From positions 1-17,221 of the forward strand of contig CAZQLM010000017.1 in assembly GCA_964594175.1 (NCBI GenBank): a stretch of 17,221 nt of DNA, given 5' to 3'. The DNA comes from SZUA-1535 sp964594175 (GTDB lineage: Archaea > Aenigmatarchaeota > Aenigmatarchaeia > Aenigmatarchaeales > SZUA-1535). The notes beneath the pieces were generated by a model. The model saw only the letters and a list, made by a program, of their open reading frames with translations, searched no databases and had not been told where the DNA came from. Shown here in pieces: positions 6,106 to 14,217 of the stretch. The position numbers and the translations under genes were made by a program. The stretch's first letter is position 1, and every line of letters starts with the position of its first letter.

Positions 6106-9100
6106 ATGAAAGCACACGAGCTTTGCGTTTTGTTAGAAGCATTCAAAAAAGATGTTGGTCTTACGAGATTCCAAATAGAGAGTTTTGAAAATTTTGTTGA
6201 GAACGGTATTCAGCGCGTTATAGACGAGATAGGCGTGCTTAAACCTGAAGTTCCTGAGATAGGAGAACTGGAAATAAAGCTTGGAAGGGTAAGAATAGGC
6301 GAACCGTACATAAAGGAGGCAGACGGTTCTATAAGAAAAATTCTCCCAATGGAGGCGAGAATAAGAGACCTTACATATGCTGCACCGGTTTTCGTTGAAA
6401 TGACACCAATTGTTAATGGCAAAGAGCTTGAAACAGTTGAAGTGCATTTGGGAGATTTGCCAATAATGGTTAAATCAAAGTACTGTCCGCTTTCTAAAAT
6501 GAGCAGAGAAGAGCTGATTGCAGCAGGTGAAGATCCTGACGATCCTGGAGGATATTTCATTATCAACGGAACAGAGCGCGTGATAGTCTCTGTAGAAGAA
6601 CTTGCTCCAAACAGAATAATTGTTGAAAAACAGGAAGGTAGTTATCCTCAAATAGCAAGAATAAATTCTGAGCGCGGAGGTTTTGTACAGAAGCATTTGA
6701 TAGAGAGGAAAAACGACGGAATGATTTTTGTTTCTTTTGGAAATCTTCGTCGCGTTCCGGTTGTGGTGCTTTTCAAAGCTCTCGGAATGGAAAGCGATCA
6801 GGAAATTGTAGAAGCTGTAGGAGATGAGGAAGAGATAGCTAATGAAGTCTATGCAAACCTTTACATGCTTGAAGTTACGACACAGAAAGAAGCTGTAGAT
6901 TTTATAGCTAATATGCTTAAATTACCGAAGGAACAGAGAAAAGAAAGAGTTATGCAGCTTCTTGACAGATATTTCCTACCTCATCTCGGCCAGGAACCAA
7001 AAGCAAGAAGAGAAAAAGCAAGATATCTTGGAATTGCTGTTAGAAAAGTGATTCTGCTTGCTTTGGGTAAAATAGGAGAGGATGACCTTGATCACTACGC
7101 GAACAAACGCCTGAAAATGGCAGGAGATTTGCTCGAAATTCTTCTCCGCTCCATCCTTATAGGTCGCTGGGGTCTTGTAGCAAGAATAAATTACAATTAC
7201 CAAAAGCTCGCAAAGCGTGGCAAGCTTCCGCCTGTTCAGACAGTTGTTGAAGCAAATGTTGTTACTTCTCAGCTAACCTCTGCTCTCGCAACAGGAGCAT
7301 GGGTAGGAGGAAGGACAGGTGTTTCTCAAAGACTTGAAAGATTGAATCTCATGAAAACGCAAAGCCATTTGCGCGGCGTAGTTTCGCCGTTGAGCTCTAC
7401 TCAGGAACATTTCGAGGCACGCGAGCTACATGCAACGCAGTTTGGTAGGCTTTGTCCTGCAGAAACTCCTGAAGGTCCAACAATAGGATTGAGAAAGTAT
7501 TTGGCACTTACCGCTCAGATTACCCGTGGTATTTCCGCTCTTGAAAGGAAAAAGCTTCTAAACATGCTTAATCCTTCCAAAGAAAAAATTGAAAACGGAT
7601 ACCTTGTCTTCCTCGACGGAAATCCTGTAGGGTGGATAGCAGACGATAGCATAGTTTACGAAATAAGAAGAAAGAGAAGAAATGGTTTGATAAATCACGA
7701 AATAAACATAGCGGTTTTCCATGATATGAAGGAAATAAGGATAAATACAGATTCCGGAAGGGTAAGAAGACCTTTGATTGTTGTGGAAAACGGTAAGCCG
7801 AGACTCAAGGAAGAGCATATAGAGAAAATAAGAAACGGTGAACTTTCTTGGAACGGTTTGATAGCAAGCGGTGTAATAGAATATCTTGATGCTGAAGAGG
7901 AAGAAAACGCTCTTGTTGCTCTTACCGAGGAAGAGCTCACAGAAGAGCATACGCACTTGGAAATTTCACCACTCTGTGCTCTTGGATTAAATGCAAGCTT
8001 AATTCCTTTCCCCGAATACAACAGAGGAGACCGTGTGAATTACGGTGCAAAAATGATCGGGCAGAGCATAGGACTTTATCAGAATAACTTCTTTGTGAGA
8101 ACAGATACAAAATGCAATGTACTTAACTATCCTCAAGCCCCTATAGTGAGAACGAATTCCTTTGAAATCTCAGGTTTCAGCTCGCATCCGGCGGGGCAGA
8201 ATATTGTTATAGCGGTCATGAGCTACAAAGGATTTAACATGGAAGATGCTTTAATTTTCAACAAAGCCTCAATAGAGCGTGGTCTTTTTTGTTCGACTTT
8301 CTTCAGAACGTATACAGCTGAAGAGAGAAAATACTCCGGTGGGCAAGAGGATGAAATAAAAATTCCTGACAAAGATGTACGTGGTTACAGAAGCGAGGAA
8401 GAATATGCTCATCTTGCGGAAGATGGAATAATAACTCCAGAAACAGAGGTAAGAGAAGGCAGTGTTCTTATCGGAAGGGTTTCGCCTCTGCGCTTTCTTT
8501 CACCAACAGCTCTTGCGGGAGCCATAGGAAATAGAAGAGAAACATCCGTTACGCTGAGACATAAGGAAAAGGGAATTGTGGATCGTGTTTTTATAACCGA
8601 AACAGAGACTGGAAATAAATATGTGAAAGTTGTTGTGCGTGATTGGCGCATACCAGAAGTTGGAGATAAGTTCGCTTCTCGGCATGGACAAAAAGGAGTT
8701 ATTGGATTAATAGTTCCAGAAGAAGATATGCCTTTCTCTGCCAGCGGGATAGTTCCTGATATCATTTTCAACCCGCACGGCATTCCATCACGTCAGACAA
8801 TAGGGCACTTGCTTGAAATACTTGCAGGTAAAGTTGCGGCACTTGAAGGAAGAATAGTTAATGCCTCTGGCTTTGAAGGAGAGAAAGAGCTTGAGCTCAG
8901 AGAAGCTCTTCGCAAACTTGGCTTTCGTTCAGATGGAAAGGAAAGATTCTATAACGGTATTACAGGAGAAATTTTCGAGGCAGAAATTTTCACTGGTATC
9001 ATTTACTACAACAAACTCGATCACATGGTTGCTGACAAAATCCATGCCCGCTCTCGTGGTCCAGTAGCACTTCTCACTAAGCAGCCAACAGAAGGCCGTG

Positions 9101-9390
9101 CCAAGGAAGGAGGACTGCGCTTGGGAGAAATGGAAAAAGATTGCCTGATAGCTCACGGTGCTGCGCTCGTGCTGAAAGAGCGTTTCAGCTCTGACGAAAC
9201 AGAAGTACCGATATGCAAAAATTGCGGAATGATTGCAGTGGATGATAAAGTAAAAAATATTAAGTACTGTCCGATCTGTCGCGGAAGTAATATAGTTATG
9301 GTAAAAATGTCCTATGCATTTAAGCTAATGCTTGACGAGCTTAAAGCAATGGGCATTTATCCAAAAATCAATCCTAAGGGTGGGATGTAA
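6106..9390 (+). CDS. rpoB: DNA-directed RNA polymerase subunit B (unsplit)
   Basis: This 1094-aa second-largest catalytic subunit is encoded as one gene rather than the split B''/B' of many methanogens and haloarchaea. Motifs in order are G-Y-F-I-I-N-G-T-E-R-V near residue 150, the fork/switch region S-H-L-R-G-V-V-S-P-L (420-429), C-P-A-E-T-P-E-G-P, G-F-N-M-E-D-A, G-D-K-F-A-S-R-H-G-Q-K-G with the NTP-contacting lysines K855 and K863, and H-M-V-A-D-K-I-H-A-R-S-R-G-P (973-986). A C-terminal zinc site uses C1037, C1040, C1055 and C1058. The ATG at 6106 is chosen because AAGGAG lies eight bases upstream; the ATG at 6100 is too close to that site. Where most homologues I recall have S-H-L-R-R, residue 424 is Gly. 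It is slightly shorter than crenarchaeal B. Confidence 0.96.
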   Translation: MKAHELCVLLEAFKKDVGLTRFQIESFENFVENGIQRVIDEIGVLKPEVPEIGELEIKLGRVRIGEPYIKEADGSIRKILPMEARIRDLTYAAPVFVEMTPIVNGKELETVEVHLGDLPIMVKSKYCPLSKMSREELIAAGEDPDDPGGYFIINGTERVIVSVEELAPNRIIVEKQEGSYPQIARINSERGGFVQKHLIERKNDGMIFVSFGNLRRVPVVVLFKALGMESDQEIVEAVGDEEEIANEVYANLYMLEVTTQKEAVDFIANMLKLPKEQRKERVMQLLDRYFLPHLGQEPKARREKARYLGIAVRKVILLALGKIGEDDLDHYANKRLKMAGDLLEILLRSILIGRWGLVARINYNYQKLAKRGKLPPVQTVVEANVVTSQLTSALATGAWVGGRTGVSQRLERLNLMKTQSHLRGVVSPLSSTQEHFEARELHATQFGRLCPAETPEGPTIGLRKYLALTAQITRGISALERKKLLNMLNPSKEKIENGYLVFLDGNPVGWIADDSIVYEIRRKRRNGLINHEINIAVFHDMKEIRINTDSGRVRRPLIVVENGKPRLKEEHIEKIRNGELSWNGLIASGVIEYLDAEEEENALVALTEEELTEEHTHLEISPLCALGLNASLIPFPEYNRGDRVNYGAKMIGQSIGLYQNNFFVRTDTKCNVLNYPQAPIVRTNSFEISGFSSHPAGQNIVIAVMSYKGFNMEDALIFNKASIERGLFCSTFFRTYTAEERKYSGGQEDEIKIPDKDVRGYRSEEEYAHLAEDGIITPETEVREGSVLIGRVSPLRFLSPTALAGAIGNRRETSVTLRHKEKGIVDRVFITETETGNKYVKVVVRDWRIPEVGDKFASRHGQKGVIGLIVPEEDMPFSASGIVPDIIFNPHGIPSRQTIGHLLEILAGKVAALEGRIVNASGFEGEKELELREALRKLGFRSDGKERFYNGITGEIFEAEIFTGIIYYNKLDHMVADKIHARSRGPVALLTKQPTEGRAKEGGLRLGEMEKDCLIAHGAALVLKERFSSDETEVPICKNCGMIAVDDKVKNIKYCPICRGSNIVMVKMSYAFKLMLDELKAMGIYPKINPKGGM

Positions 9391-11886
9391 ATGATAGAGA
9401 GCATAGAGTTTCGCCTGCTCTCGCCTCAGATGATAAAGAAAATGTCTGCTGTAGAGATCACTCGCCCGGAGCTTTACGATGCAGACGGTTTTCCTGTAGA
9501 GGGCGGACTGATGGATCCTAGGCTTGGGGTAATAGACCCTGGACTTAAATGCAGAACGTGCGGCGGAAGAATGGGAGAGTGTCCGGGACATTTTGGACAT
9601 ATAGAGCTCGTGAAGCCTGTTGTTCACGTTCTCTACGCTAAAACCATTCATACAATTCTTAAGAGTGTTTGCCACTCCTGTGGGAAATACACTGGTGAGA
9701 GAAGCGAAAGCTCTAAGGAAAAGAAAACATGCCCTTACTGCGGAGCAAATATACCTGTGGTTAAATTCGATAAACCGTATATTTACAAGGTTAAGGATAA
9801 ACAGCTCACGCCACTGGAAATAAGAGAGATTTTAGAAAAAATACCTGATGAAGACTTACCAAGGCTGGGGATAAATGGCGGGCGTCCAGAATGGTTAATA
9901 TTAACAGTTTTACCAGTTCCGCCTGTTACTGTAAGGCCGAGTATAACTTTAGAAACAGGGGAGAGAAGCGAGGATGATTTAACACATAAGCTTGTGGATA
10001 TCGTGAGAATTAATCGCCTGCTGAGCGAGAATATTGTTAGCGGTGCTCCTGATTTTATCATCGAAGATCTCTGGGAGCTTTTACAGTATCACGTTGCCAC
10101 GTATTTTGATAATGAAATTTCTGGTTTGCCGCAGGCAAGACACAGATCTGGAAGACCGCTCAAAACACTTGCCCAGAGATTGAAGACAAAAGAAGGGAGA
10201 TTTAGACATAACCTAACTGGGAAGCGTGTGAACTTTTCAGCAAGAACCGTTATTTCACCTGATCCGATGATTTCTATAAATGAAGTAGGAGTACCTTTAA
10301 TGGTAGCGAAAGAGCTTACCGTGCCTGTGCCCGTTACTGAGCAAAATATAGAAGAGCTTCGAAAACTCGTGCTCCGCGCAGATCAATGGCCCGGAGCAAA
10401 TTACGTTATAAGGCCAGATGGCAAAAGAAAGAGAATAACGAAAGAAAACGCAGAGGAAGTTGCAAGAGAGCTTGCCCCGGGATATGTAGTTGAGCGTCAC
10501 TTACAAAATGGCGATATAGTTCTTTTCAACCGACAGCCAAGTTTGCACCGCATGTCGATGATGGCCCACCGAGTTCGCGTTACTCCATGGCGCACGTTCA
10601 CGCTCAATCTCTGTGTTTGCCCACCGTATAACGCGGATTTCGACGGAGATGAAATGAACCTTCATGTTCCACAGACAATTGAAGCACAGGCAGAAGCAGA
10701 AATTCTCATGGAGGTGCAGAGGCACATACGCTCTCCAAGATTCGGCGGCCCTATAATAGGATGCGAACAGGATCACATTTCTGGTTGCTTCCTGCTTACA
10801 CAAAAAGATAAAACCTTTAAAAGAGAGGAAGCGTTCCAGCTTCTCTGCGAAATTGGAATGCGCCCTGGAATAGACTTTACACTGCCGAAGAAAAAGGAAA
10901 TTACAGGAAAGGAACTTTTCTCAATGCTCATACCGGGAAAGATAAATGTGGAGTTCAAAGCTAAGGCGTGTAGAGGTTGTGAAAAGTGCAAAAAAGAAAA
11001 ATGTCCATACGACGCTTATGTCGTTGTTCGCGATGGTAAACTTGTGTGTGGAGTGATAGACGCTAAAGCCATAGGAAGGGAAAAGGGCAAGCTTTTGGAT
11101 GTTATAGAAAGATTCTATGGTGCAGAAGAAGCTCACAAATTCCTTGATCGCGTTTCTCAACTCGGAATAAGATATTTGGACAGACGCGGATTTACCTGTG
11201 GTTTAGATGATTATGATATTCCTCAAAATGCTATGTACGAAATAGAAAAATTCATAACCAAAACTAAAGAAAGGGTAAACAAACTTATAGAGGCGTATCA
11301 CAAAGGAGAAATAGAGCTTTTGCCGGGAAGGAGCGCAGAAGAAAGCTTGGAAGCTCATATTTTGGGTGAGCTGAAGAAGGTTCTTTCATTTGCTGAAAAA
11401 ATAGTTACCGAAAATTTGCCCAAGAGCGATTCTCTTATAATGTCTCACTCAGGGGCGAGAGGAAGTTTGGTCAATCTTATTCAGATCTCTACATGCGTCG
11501 GTCAGGAAACTATTCTTGGAGAAAGAATACATCGCGGCTACAGAGGGAGAACACTTTCGTTCTTCCAGAAAGGAGAGCTCTCACCAGAAGCTCACGGATT
11601 TGTTAAAAGCTCTTATAAATCAGGATTAAATGTTTATGAGTTTTTCTTTGACGTAATGAACGGTAGAGAAGGGCTTATGGACAAATCACTGCGCACAAGA
11701 CATAGCGGATACATGGAAAGAAGGCTTATGAACGCTCTTCAGGATTTGAAGGTAGAATACGATTTTACCGTTAGGGATGGAAGAAAGGTTATTGTTCAAT
11801 TCGTTCCTGGAGAAGATGGTGTAGATCCTTCAAAATCAGATTGGGGCGAGATAGACGTCGAGAGAATCTTATCAAATGCAATGTAA
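9391..11886 (+). CDS. rpoA1: DNA-directed RNA polymerase subunit A'
   Basis: This is the 831-aa N-terminal part of the largest catalytic subunit. The zinc-binding clamp uses C54, C57, C64 and H67/H70, and a second zinc site uses C94, C97, C114 and C117. The catalytic N-A-D-F-D-G-D motif has magnesium-binding Asp416, Asp418 and Asp420. The bridge helix lies at about residues 757-785. The loop between the second cysteine pairs is short, and the whole protein is shorter than the roughly 870-900 aa I expect for archaeal A'. A four-cysteine group (C527, C530, C533, C538) lies in the middle. The bridge helix reads R-E-G-L-M-D-K-S-L-R-T-R-H-S-G-Y, with Arg770 where Ala or Ser is usual. The start abuts the rpoB stop, with GGGTGGG at 9378-9384 as ribosome site. 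Confidence 0.96.
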   Translation: MIESIEFRLLSPQMIKKMSAVEITRPELYDADGFPVEGGLMDPRLGVIDPGLKCRTCGGRMGECPGHFGHIELVKPVVHVLYAKTIHTILKSVCHSCGKYTGERSESSKEKKTCPYCGANIPVVKFDKPYIYKVKDKQLTPLEIREILEKIPDEDLPRLGINGGRPEWLILTVLPVPPVTVRPSITLETGERSEDDLTHKLVDIVRINRLLSENIVSGAPDFIIEDLWELLQYHVATYFDNEISGLPQARHRSGRPLKTLAQRLKTKEGRFRHNLTGKRVNFSARTVISPDPMISINEVGVPLMVAKELTVPVPVTEQNIEELRKLVLRADQWPGANYVIRPDGKRKRITKENAEEVARELAPGYVVERHLQNGDIVLFNRQPSLHRMSMMAHRVRVTPWRTFTLNLCVCPPYNADFDGDEMNLHVPQTIEAQAEAEILMEVQRHIRSPRFGGPIIGCEQDHISGCFLLTQKDKTFKREEAFQLLCEIGMRPGIDFTLPKKKEITGKELFSMLIPGKINVEFKAKACRGCEKCKKEKCPYDAYVVVRDGKLVCGVIDAKAIGREKGKLLDVIERFYGAEEAHKFLDRVSQLGIRYLDRRGFTCGLDDYDIPQNAMYEIEKFITKTKERVNKLIEAYHKGEIELLPGRSAEESLEAHILGELKKVLSFAEKIVTENLPKSDSLIMSHSGARGSLVNLIQISTCVGQETILGERIHRGYRGRTLSFFQKGELSPEAHGFVKSSYKSGLNVYEFFFDVMNGREGLMDKSLRTRHSGYMERRLMNALQDLKVEYDFTVRDGRKVIVQFVPGEDGVDPSKSDWGEIDVERILSNAM

Positions 11887-11897
11887 AGGGTGTAGGT

Positions 11898-13031
11898 ATG
11901 GATTTTGAAAAACTAAAAGAGGAAATGCCTGAAAGTATTGTTGAAAAAATAAAGGATGTCTGCAAAAGGTATAAGCTTTCAGATACTCAGAAAAAGAAAT
12001 TGATTGAAAGAGTTAGAGAAATTTATGCTCGATCACGTTACGAGCCTGGAGAAGCTATAGGTGTTGTTACCGCTCAGAGTATTTCCGAGCCTGCTACACA
12101 GATGACAATGCGCACTTATCACGTTGCTGGAGCAGCTGAAATAAAAGTTACTCTAGGTTTACCGAGACTTACAGAAATCTTCGATGCAAGAAGACAGCCC
12201 TCAACGCCTACAATGGAGATATATCTCAAAAGAGAGTACAATACAAAGGAAAAAGCAAAGGAGTTTGCTAACATGATTAAGGAGCTTTTGGTAGAGGATT
12301 TGGTTAAAAGCACTACAGTTGATATTCTCAATTTTCAGATTGAGTTAATTCTCGATGAAAAAGCTCTGAAAGCAAACGGTATTTCTTCTGAAGAGCTTGC
12401 AAAAAGAATAAAAGAAGCTTTTAAAGTCGGTACAAGAGCAGGAAAAAACAAGGTAACGGTAAAATTGAAAGAAGAGATGGAAATAAAGGAACTTCACAGA
12501 ATGAAAACAAAAATCCTTTCATATCAGATAAAGGGTATTAAAGGAATAAAGCAAACCATTGTTAGAAGGGAAGGAGATGAGTGGGTTATTTTTACTCTTG
12601 GCTCAAACCTCAGAAAAATTCTGGAAAGAAATGAAGTAGATCCAACAAGAACAATATCAAATGATATCCACGAAGTGGCAAGCGTGCTCGGAATAGAAGC
12701 CGCAAGAAATCTAATAATCAAAGAAGTCACGAAAACTCTCGAAGAACAGGGTTTGGAGGTTGATATAAGACATGTAATACTTGTAGCAGATATGATGACA
12801 GTGGACGGTGTAGTAAAACCAATAGGAAGATACGGTATAGCTGGAGCAAAGGGTTCTGTACTTGCAAGAGCCAACTTTGAAGAAACAATAAAGCACCTTA
12901 CCCAAGCAGCTCTGGTAGGAGAGATTGATAAACTTGAAAGCACGGTTGAAAATGTTATGATAAACCAGCTCGTACCTATAGGAACTGGAACGGTTGAACT
13001 TGTTTACACCCCAAAGAAAAAGAAGAAGTGA
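11898..13031 (+). CDS. rpoA2: DNA-directed RNA polymerase subunit A''
   Basis: This 377-aa C-terminal part of the largest subunit completes the archaeal A'/A'' split. The trigger loop is intact: A-Q-S-I-S-E-P-A-T-Q-M-T-M-R-T-Y-H-V-A-G (59-78), with Gln68 and His75 equivalent to yeast Rpb1 Q1078 and H1085. It is followed by V-T-L-G-L-P-R-L-T-E-I and S-T-P-T-M-E-I-Y-L. Later blocks include G-I-K-G-I-K, N-D-I-H-E-V, H-V-I-L-V-A-D-M-M-T and the jaw/cleft C-terminus, ending in a lysine run. The ATG at 11898 with GGGTG at 11888-11892 gives the family start. A TTG at 11841 would overlap rpoA1 by 46 bases and add a non-homologous extension, so it is rejected. Eleven bases separate it from rpoA1. Confidence 0.95.
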   Translation: MDFEKLKEEMPESIVEKIKDVCKRYKLSDTQKKKLIERVREIYARSRYEPGEAIGVVTAQSISEPATQMTMRTYHVAGAAEIKVTLGLPRLTEIFDARRQPSTPTMEIYLKREYNTKEKAKEFANMIKELLVEDLVKSTTVDILNFQIELILDEKALKANGISSEELAKRIKEAFKVGTRAGKNKVTVKLKEEMEIKELHRMKTKILSYQIKGIKGIKQTIVRREGDEWVIFTLGSNLRKILERNEVDPTRTISNDIHEVASVLGIEAARNLIIKEVTKTLEEQGLEVDIRHVILVADMMTVDGVVKPIGRYGIAGAKGSVLARANFEETIKHLTQAALVGEIDKLESTVENVMINQLVPIGTGTVELVYTPKKKKK

Positions 13032-13037
13032 TAGCTT

Positions 13038-13298
13038 ATGGATTATAAAGCAGAGATAAAAAAAGCCATTGCTGAAAACAAACTGGTAATCGGCTCGCGA
13101 GAGGTGTTGAAAAAACTTAAATTAGGAAAACCAAAATTAATAGTAATAGCTTCAAACTGTCCTGAAAGCTTGAAAAAAGATATCGAATATTATTCAAAAC
13201 TTGCTGGCGTAGAGTTAAAAGTTTTTGAAGGCACAGAAAGAGATCTTGGAGTATTTTGCGGCAAACCATTTCCGATAGCAGCAATAGCAATAGAGTGA
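13038..13298 (+). CDS. rpl30e: Ribosomal protein eL30 (L30e)
   Basis: This 86-aa protein of the L7Ae/L30e fold shows L-V-I-G-S-R-E-V-L-K-K-L-K near the N-terminus, then L-I-V-I-A-S-N-C-P, I-E-Y-Y-S-K-L-A-G-V, and the family ending L-G-V-F-C-G-K-P-F. It is a large-subunit RNA-binding protein. It lies six bases after rpoA2 and six bases before the NusA-like gene, the classic archaeal rpoA2-rpl30e-nusA order. It is slightly short compared with the roughly 95-105 aa I expect, mainly at the N- and C-termini. Confidence 0.92.
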   Translation: MDYKAEIKKAIAENKLVIGSREVLKKLKLGKPKLIVIASNCPESLKKDIEYYSKLAGVELKVFEGTERDLGVFCGKPFPIAAIAIE

Positions 13299-13304
13299 GA
13301 AAAT

Positions 13305-13712
13305 ATGAGGGAATTCGATACAGAAACTCTGTATTTACTGAGAGTATTCGAAGACGTAACAGGTGCGCATGTAAGAGATTGTATAGTGGACAAGAATAAC
13401 GGTACAGTGGTATTTATAGTCTCACCTGGGCAGATGGGCTTAGCAATAGGTAAGAATGGTGAAAACATAAAAATTGCAGAGAAGCTTCTCAAAAAGCAGA
13501 TAAAGGTTTTCGAATATGCCGAAGACCCTGAGCAGTTTGTTAAAAATCTCATACCAAAAACGAGAAGACTCGAAATAAGAGAGGACAAAATTATTGTATG
13601 GGTTGATCCAATTCACAAAGGCAAAGTAATAGGTAAGGAAGGTTCCAATATCAAACTCATAAGAAAAATAATTGAAAGAAACTGCAAAATAAAGAATATC
13701 GAAATAAAATGA
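13305..13712 (+). CDS. nusA: NusA-like KH-domain transcription factor
   Basis: This 135-aa protein consists of two KH domains, with GxxG loops I-G-K-N-G at 48-52 and I-G-K-E-G at 109-113. It lacks the N-terminal polymerase-binding and S1 domains of bacterial NusA, as is usual in archaea. A role in RNA binding during elongation or termination is expected by homology. The start at ATG 13305 has only a weak GTGA ribosome site, in the overlap region with the L30e stop. It closes the polymerase operon, and a T-rich stretch follows. Confidence 0.92.
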   Translation: MREFDTETLYLLRVFEDVTGAHVRDCIVDKNNGTVVFIVSPGQMGLAIGKNGENIKIAEKLLKKQIKVFEYAEDPEQFVKNLIPKTRRLEIREDKIIVWVDPIHKGKVIGKEGSNIKLIRKIIERNCKIKNIEIK

Positions 13713-13721
13713 TATTTCATA

Positions 13722-13763
13722 GTGATTTTTGTTGTTTCGAAGAATTTTTCCACACATTCTTTT
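13722..13763 (+). terminator. T-rich region ending the RNA polymerase operon
   Basis: Several oligo-T runs (ATTTTTG, GAATTTTTCC, TTCTTTT) follow the nusA stop and precede the uS10 promoter. This composition fits archaeal T-rich termination. There is no strong hairpin. Confidence 0.35.
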
Positions 13764-13771
13764 AAGGCGTA

Positions 13772-13781
13772 AAATATTTAA
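13772..13781 (+). promoter_or_regulatory. TATA-like promoter for the uS10 gene
   Basis: AAATATTTAA, preceded by GCGTAA, is centred about 30 bases upstream of the ATG at 13807. The spacing implies a very short or absent 5' leader, and no Shine-Dalgarno motif is seen before the ATG. Confidence 0.4.
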
Positions 13782-13806
13782 GACTTTGTAGTATTTATTT
13801 AGAGAT

Positions 13807-14127
13807 ATGCACAAGGCAAGAATAAAGTTAATATCAACGGATGTTGGTAAGATCGAAGAAGTTTGCAGGCAGATTAAGGAAATTGCTGAAAAGCACGGTG
13901 TAGTTGTGCGAGGTCCTATTCCATTGCCGACAAAAAAACTGCGCGTAGTTACGATGAAAACTCCATGTGGCGATGGTACAGGGCATGGTAATGCTACTTG
14001 GGATAGGTGGGAAATGAGAATACATAAGAGGTTAATAGATGTTGGTGCAGATGATCGCACTCTCCGCCATATAATGCGCATTCCTATTCCAGATGGTGTT
14101 AACATTTCTATAGAGCTAAGAGAATGA
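13807..14127 (+). CDS. rps10: Ribosomal protein uS10
   Basis: This 106-aa small-subunit protein matches archaeal uS10: A-R-I-K-L-I-S-T-D-V, the E-E-V-C-R-Q-I-K-E-I-A-E-K helix, R-G-P-I-P-L-P-T-K-K-L-R-V, then W-D-R-W-E-M-R-I-H-K-R-L-I-D and R-I-P-I-P-D-G-V. In the loop before T-W-D-R-W it carries G-H-G-N (59-62, bases 13981-13992), which lengthens the usual C-G-x-G-T-x-T-W turn by about four residues. Its own promoter separates it from the polymerase operon. In many euryarchaea rps12, rps7 and elongation-factor genes lie between nusA and rps10; they are absent here. Confidence 0.94.
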   Translation: MHKARIKLISTDVGKIEEVCRQIKEIAEKHGVVVRGPIPLPTKKLRVVTMKTPCGDGTGHGNATWDRWEMRIHKRLIDVGADDRTLRHIMRIPIPDGVNISIELRE

Positions 14128-14217
14128 CTACAATAAAGTTTTCACCTTAATTTTTCTCATCATATGAATTTCTCACGTAAACAGCCAGCTACCACATAAA
14201 ATGGTCCAATATTTAAT

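Noticed and set aside
11841..11897. Upstream TTG start for rpoA2
   Set aside because: It would overlap rpoA1 by 46 bases and add an Arg-rich extension not seen in the family. The ATG at 11898 has a good ribosome site and the expected N-terminus.
13440..14105. A 221-codon minus-strand open frame opposite nusA and uS10
   Set aside because: It covers two well-recognised plus-strand genes and an AT-rich spacer. Its sequence is rich in Tyr, Phe and Asn, as expected of a shadow, and lacks start signals.
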